Part shown: piece after piece, positions 61,780 through 64,000 of the stretch
Layout: the number at the start of each line of letters is the position of its first letter
Numbering within the stretch: position 1 is the stretch's first letter
DNA from: Caballeronia turbans
GTDB lineage: Bacteria > Pseudomonadota > Gammaproteobacteria > Burkholderiales > Burkholderiaceae
DNA length: 64,000 nt
Assembly: GCA_001544655.2 (NCBI GenBank)
Contig: FCOD02000001.1
Location: 434,001-498,000, forward strand
Reading direction: 5' to 3'
Position numbers and translations under genes: made by a program
Notes under the pieces: generated by a model
Databases searched by the model: none
What the model was told of the DNA's origin: nothing
The model's input: only the letters and a program-made list of their open reading frames with translations

Positions 61780-62454
61780 TCACGCGCGCGCGGCATCGAG
61801 ATAAGGTTCCCAGCAATCGACACACACCGAGGACGCAGTCGTGTCCGGTCCCCACAATGCTTTCGCATCGAAACGCACGGTATAGAGCCACTGCGGATGC
61901 TCGCCGTGGCCGAGCGCGTTTTCATCGGGAAAGACGTGCGTGCCGCGCACCGCGACGATGCGCCCGGGCTTGCCCCGGCAATAGCGCGGCAGACGCGTGT
62001 GCGTCGGCGGATTCATCAGCTTCGTGCGAACTTCATCGCCGACGGCAAAGCGCGCGGGCGATGTCGCCGGCCGCTCGACCGGCGCGCCGCGCAACAGCGC
62101 CGCGCTCACGTCCGCGGCCTTCAGCACGCGCACGTTCGGCTTCGCGGCACAGTGCGAACGGCCGCTCGCGATTTCGTCCGCGCTCGCGAGTCCTTTTGCC
62201 ATCAGCAGCTTCTTCAAGCCCTCGAACCAGATTTCGTAATAGCTGCTGCCGAGATATTGCGCGGGCGGAAGGCTTTCGCGCGCGGCCCGCGACGTGTCGA
62301 TGTTCCATTGGCCCGTTGCGCCCATCGCGAGCGTGACGGCCAGAACCCGCCGCTCCCACTCCGCATGAAAAGGCGATGCGCCCGGCGCGTCGCAGGCATC
62401 GATTTCAACAGGACCGAACGCCTGCATGCCGCCCATATCGTGCGCCGCGTTCAT
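61780..62454 (-). CDS. nthB: Nitrile hydratase beta subunit
   Basis: 224 residues. N-terminus [19 protein letters not shown] is the classic beta-subunit start. The C-terminal SH3-like barrel holds [46 protein letters not shown] and ends [10 protein letters not shown]. It forms the active-site cap with the alpha subunit. Starts overlapping the alpha stop (ATGA) and precedes the accessory gene. Confidence 0.96.
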   Translation of the reverse strand: MNAAHDMGGMQAFGPVEIDACDAPGASPFHAEWERRVLAVTLAMGATGQWNIDTSRAARESLPPAQYLGSSYYEIWFEGLKKLLMAKGLASADEIASGRSHCAAKPNVRVLKAADVSAALLRGAPVERPATSPARFAVGDEVRTKLMNPPTHTRLPRYCRGKPGRIVAVRGTHVFPDENALGHGEHPQWLYTVRFDAKALWGPDTTASSVCVDCWEPYLDAARA

Positions 62455-63098
62455 GCCGATGCTCCCGTTGCCCGCGATGGCGCAAGCGCGAGGCCCGTGC
62501 CGATCATCGAATCGCGCGTGACGAGATCGGCGAGCGCGTCTTCGTCGAGATCATCCGTGCCGGCGGGTTGCATCGGCACGACGAGATAGCGCACTTCGGC
62601 GGTCGAATCCCACACGCGCAACTCGACATGTTCAGGCAATTCGACGCCGAAATCCTTCAGCACGCCGCGCGGATCGATCACCGCGCGCGAGCGATATGGC
62701 GCCGACTTGTACCAGACAGGCGGCAGCCCGAGCACGGACCACGGATAGCACGAGCACAGCGTGCAAACCACCATGTTATGTACGTTCTCCGTGTTCTCGA
62801 GCGCGACCATGTGCTCGCCTTGCCGCCCGGTGTAGCCAAGCGACGCGATGGCGGCGGTGGCGTCGTCGAGCAGCCACGTGCGAAACGCCGGATCGCGCCA
62901 CGCCTTCGCAACGACGCGCGCGCCGTTGCGCGGGCCGACCTTGTGCTCGTAAGTCTCGACGAAGACGTCGAGCGCCTGCGGATCGACATAGCCCTTCTCG
63001 ACCAGCAGCGATTCGAGCGCGCGCACGCGCAAGTCCATCTCCGGCAACGCGCTGCCGTGGGGTTCGTGTTCGTGATGATGAGGATGATCGTGGCTCAT
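62451..63098 (-). CDS. nthA: Nitrile hydratase alpha subunit, cobalt type
   Basis: 215 residues. The metal claw [10 protein letters not shown] lies at 111-120, with Cys112, Cys115, Ser116 and Cys117. Thr at 113 and Tyr at 118 fit the cobalt class; iron enzymes have Ser at 113. Cys115 and Cys117 are normally oxidised to sulfinic and sulfenic acid. The N-terminus ([14 protein letters not shown]) is very His-rich, unusual for a catalytic subunit. It hydrates nitriles to amides. ATG 63098 is chosen; a GTG at 63128 adds ten residues. Confidence 0.96.
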   Translation of the reverse strand: MSHDHPHHHEHEPHGSALPEMDLRVRALESLLVEKGYVDPQALDVFVETYEHKVGPRNGARVVAKAWRDPAFRTWLLDDATAAIASLGYTGRQGEHMVALENTENVHNMVVCTLCSCYPWSVLGLPPVWYKSAPYRSRAVIDPRGVLKDFGVELPEHVELRVWDSTAEVRYLVVPMQPAGTDDLDEDALADLVTRDSMIGTGLALAPSRATGASA

Positions 63099-63173
63099 GC
63101 GCGGTCTCGCGAGTGGCACAGACGTCACACGTTACCGGAGTGCGCGCGCGCGTGCAAACGCCGGCACGCCGCC

Positions 63174-63179
63174 TATACT
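63174..63179 (+). promoter_or_regulatory. Candidate -10 box for the DUF1059 gene
   Basis: TATACT, 31 bp before ATG 63210. No convincing -35 box is seen at 16-18 bp. Confidence 0.35.
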
Positions 63180-63209
63180 TTGATCAGCGTCTCATGCGAG
63201 GAGGATGCC

Positions 63210-63404
63210 ATGACACGCAAGTACATCGATTGCCGCGAATGCCCGAGCGATGTGAAGTGCAGCATCGCTCTTTCCGCCGACTCCGAGGAGGAACTGATGG
63301 AAGCGGCCGTGCAGCACGCGGTCGCCGTGCATCAGCACACCGACTCGCCCGAGCTGCGTTCGCAGTTGAAGACCTTCTTCCACGAGGGCACGCCGCCTGC
63401 CTGA
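63210..63404 (+). CDS. DUF1059 small protein
   Basis: 64 residues. MTRKYIDCRECPSDVKCSIALSADSEEELMEAAVQHAVAVHQHTDSPEL is a DUF1059 domain. The Cys pairs (CxxC and a further Cys) and several His are typical and may bind metal, but this is not shown for the family. GGAGG precedes ATG 63210. It is divergent from the nitrile hydratase operon, 111 bp away. Confidence 0.9.
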   Translation: MTRKYIDCRECPSDVKCSIALSADSEEELMEAAVQHAVAVHQHTDSPELRSQLKTFFHEGTPPA

Positions 63405-63421
63405 TCGCGGTCGTCGGGTTT

Positions 63422-64000
63422 TCAGCCGAGTTCGAAAGTCGTCACGCCGAAAACATTCGCAAGCGGCACGCTCGGGGCCGCGCGCGTGTACATGCGCGCC
63501 GTTTCGAAGACGCTCTTCATGTCGTGCTCGACGGCGAGCGCAACCGCCGCAGGATTGCTCTCGGGCACGTCGAGAAACACGGTTTCGCCCGGCAGCGCGG
63601 ACACGAGTGCGCGATAGAGCGCGCGCGCAGTCGTGAGATCGTCGGCGAAGAGCGGACCGATCTTGTGCCCCGCGCCGCAACGCCGTATCACGGCGAGCCC
63701 GCATATCGCGTCGCCATCGAGCGCGACGAGAGCGCGTGCGTCTTTTTTCGGCTGGGACAGCCACGCGCGCAGGAACGCCGCACGCTCGCACGCAAACATG
63801 CGCGTGTCGTAGTCGAGCAGGCTATCGAAAGGCACGGCGGGCGCGTCGACGATCGTCACGCCATCGACCGGCTCTTCATGCGCCGGCGCGACGCCCTCGT
63901 AGCGCACGTTGCGATACGCGAGCACGAAGCCTGATTTGCGATAGTTCGGCTGCTGCGCGAGCACGCCATCGAGCCCGATGTTGCGCGCGCCGAGATAGCG
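63422..64000 (-). CDS. GNAT N-acetyltransferase, C-terminal part (5' end outside window)
   Basis: The frame is open to the right edge and ends at TGA 63422-63424. About 192 residues are visible. LVALDGDAICGLAVIRRCGAGHKIGPLFADD contains the acetyl-CoA-binding strand area of GNAT enzymes, and SGFVLAYRNVRYEG with DTRMFACERAAFLRAWL are typical of the YitI-type GNAT plus C-terminal domain proteins. Substrate unknown. Start lies beyond base 64000. It is convergent with DUF1059, 17 bp apart. Confidence 0.8.
   Translation of the reverse strand, partial: RYLGARNIGLDGVLAQQPNYRKSGFVLAYRNVRYEGVAPAHEEPVDGVTIVDAPAVPFDSLLDYDTRMFACERAAFLRAWLSQPKKDARALVALDGDAICGLAVIRRCGAGHKIGPLFADDLTTARALYRALVSALPGETVFLDVPESNPAAVALAVEHDMKSVFETARMYTRAAPSVPLANVFGVTTFELG

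Noticed and set aside
63099-63209. Possible cobalamin or cobalt riboswitch before the nitrile hydratase operon
   Set aside because: The gap is only 111 bp, shared with a divergent promoter, and shows no B12-box-like or long structured leader.
1-64000. Prophage, integrative element, CRISPR or toxin-antitoxin island
   Set aside because: No integrase, transposase, tRNA-flanked junction, spacer array or toxin-like pair was seen; GC and codon use are even across the window.

Overview
The window is high-GC chromosomal DNA with dense genes, Burkholderiales codon use and family content. A Burkholderia-type BcsP, DUF3331, DUF2760, a large NAD-dependent glutamate dehydrogenase and a dispersed repeat of the kind common in Paraburkholderia and Caballeronia place it in the Burkholderiaceae, probably in the Paraburkholderia/Caballeronia group. 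That placement is inference from gene content, not from an rRNA. I see no rRNA, tRNA, CRISPR array, transposase or phage gene.

Layout. 1-4945: end of a DUF2760 gene and two overlapping or abutting Hsp70-like genes, the second with a long C-terminal extension. 5104-7538: a small Lys/Ala-rich protein and a membrane hybrid histidine kinase. 7561-7989: a non-coding element bounded by 35-bp imperfect inverted repeats. 8017-19024: housekeeping and accessory genes: carboxylesterase, MAPEG protein, PPC/DUF296 protein, a lipid-kinase/metallophosphoesterase pair, CBS protein, CheV, a small exported protein, a single-domain response regulator, CorA-type transporter, CsbD, a DUF1348/TetR divergent pair with two matching operators, and a MocR-type regulator. 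19204-23591: a four-gene polyamine-type ABC transporter divergent from the MocR gene. 23949-25739: DUF3331, an NAD(P)H-binding reductase and a small orphan gene with its own terminator.

26279-38828 is a complete bacterial cellulose operon, bcsD-bcsP-bcsQ-bcsA-bcsB-bcsZ-bcsC, with several translationally coupled junctions. BcsA carries a PilZ domain, so synthesis should respond to c-di-GMP. BcsC has an unusually long Pro/Gln/Tyr-rich linker between its TPR part and its outer-membrane barrel. A LysR regulator follows on the same strand. 40334-43317 is an iron-uptake pair: a TonB-dependent siderophore receptor and a PKHD-type dioxygenase, behind a Fur-like box. 43319-46553 is a LysR/FUSC exporter divergent pair. 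46774-50188 holds a succinyl-CoA:acetate-type CoA-transferase, a host-attachment-type protein and an FAD oxidoreductase.

50591-57381 (minus) holds three small lipoprotein genes (CsgG/HfaB type, DUF4810, GNA1162/DUF799) with a strong terminator, downstream of a 1621-residue NAD-glutamate dehydrogenase. 57606-59856: cupin, LEA14-type lipoprotein, YdjM-type membrane protein and YgjP-type metallopeptidase. 59873-63098 (minus) is a compact operon for a cobalt-type nitrile hydratase: alpha, beta, an accessory protein that appears fused to a DUF3293 domain, a tautomerase and an Sfp-type phosphopantetheinyl transferase. DUF1059 and a partial GNAT acetyltransferase close the window.

The strongest leads for something undescribed are the nitrile hydratase operon with its fused accessory protein and unexpected partners, the DUF2760/Hsp70/Hsp70 cassette, the terminal-inverted-repeat element and the curli-free CsgG lipoprotein cassette. 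All family names are from reading the translated sequences; no database search was run.
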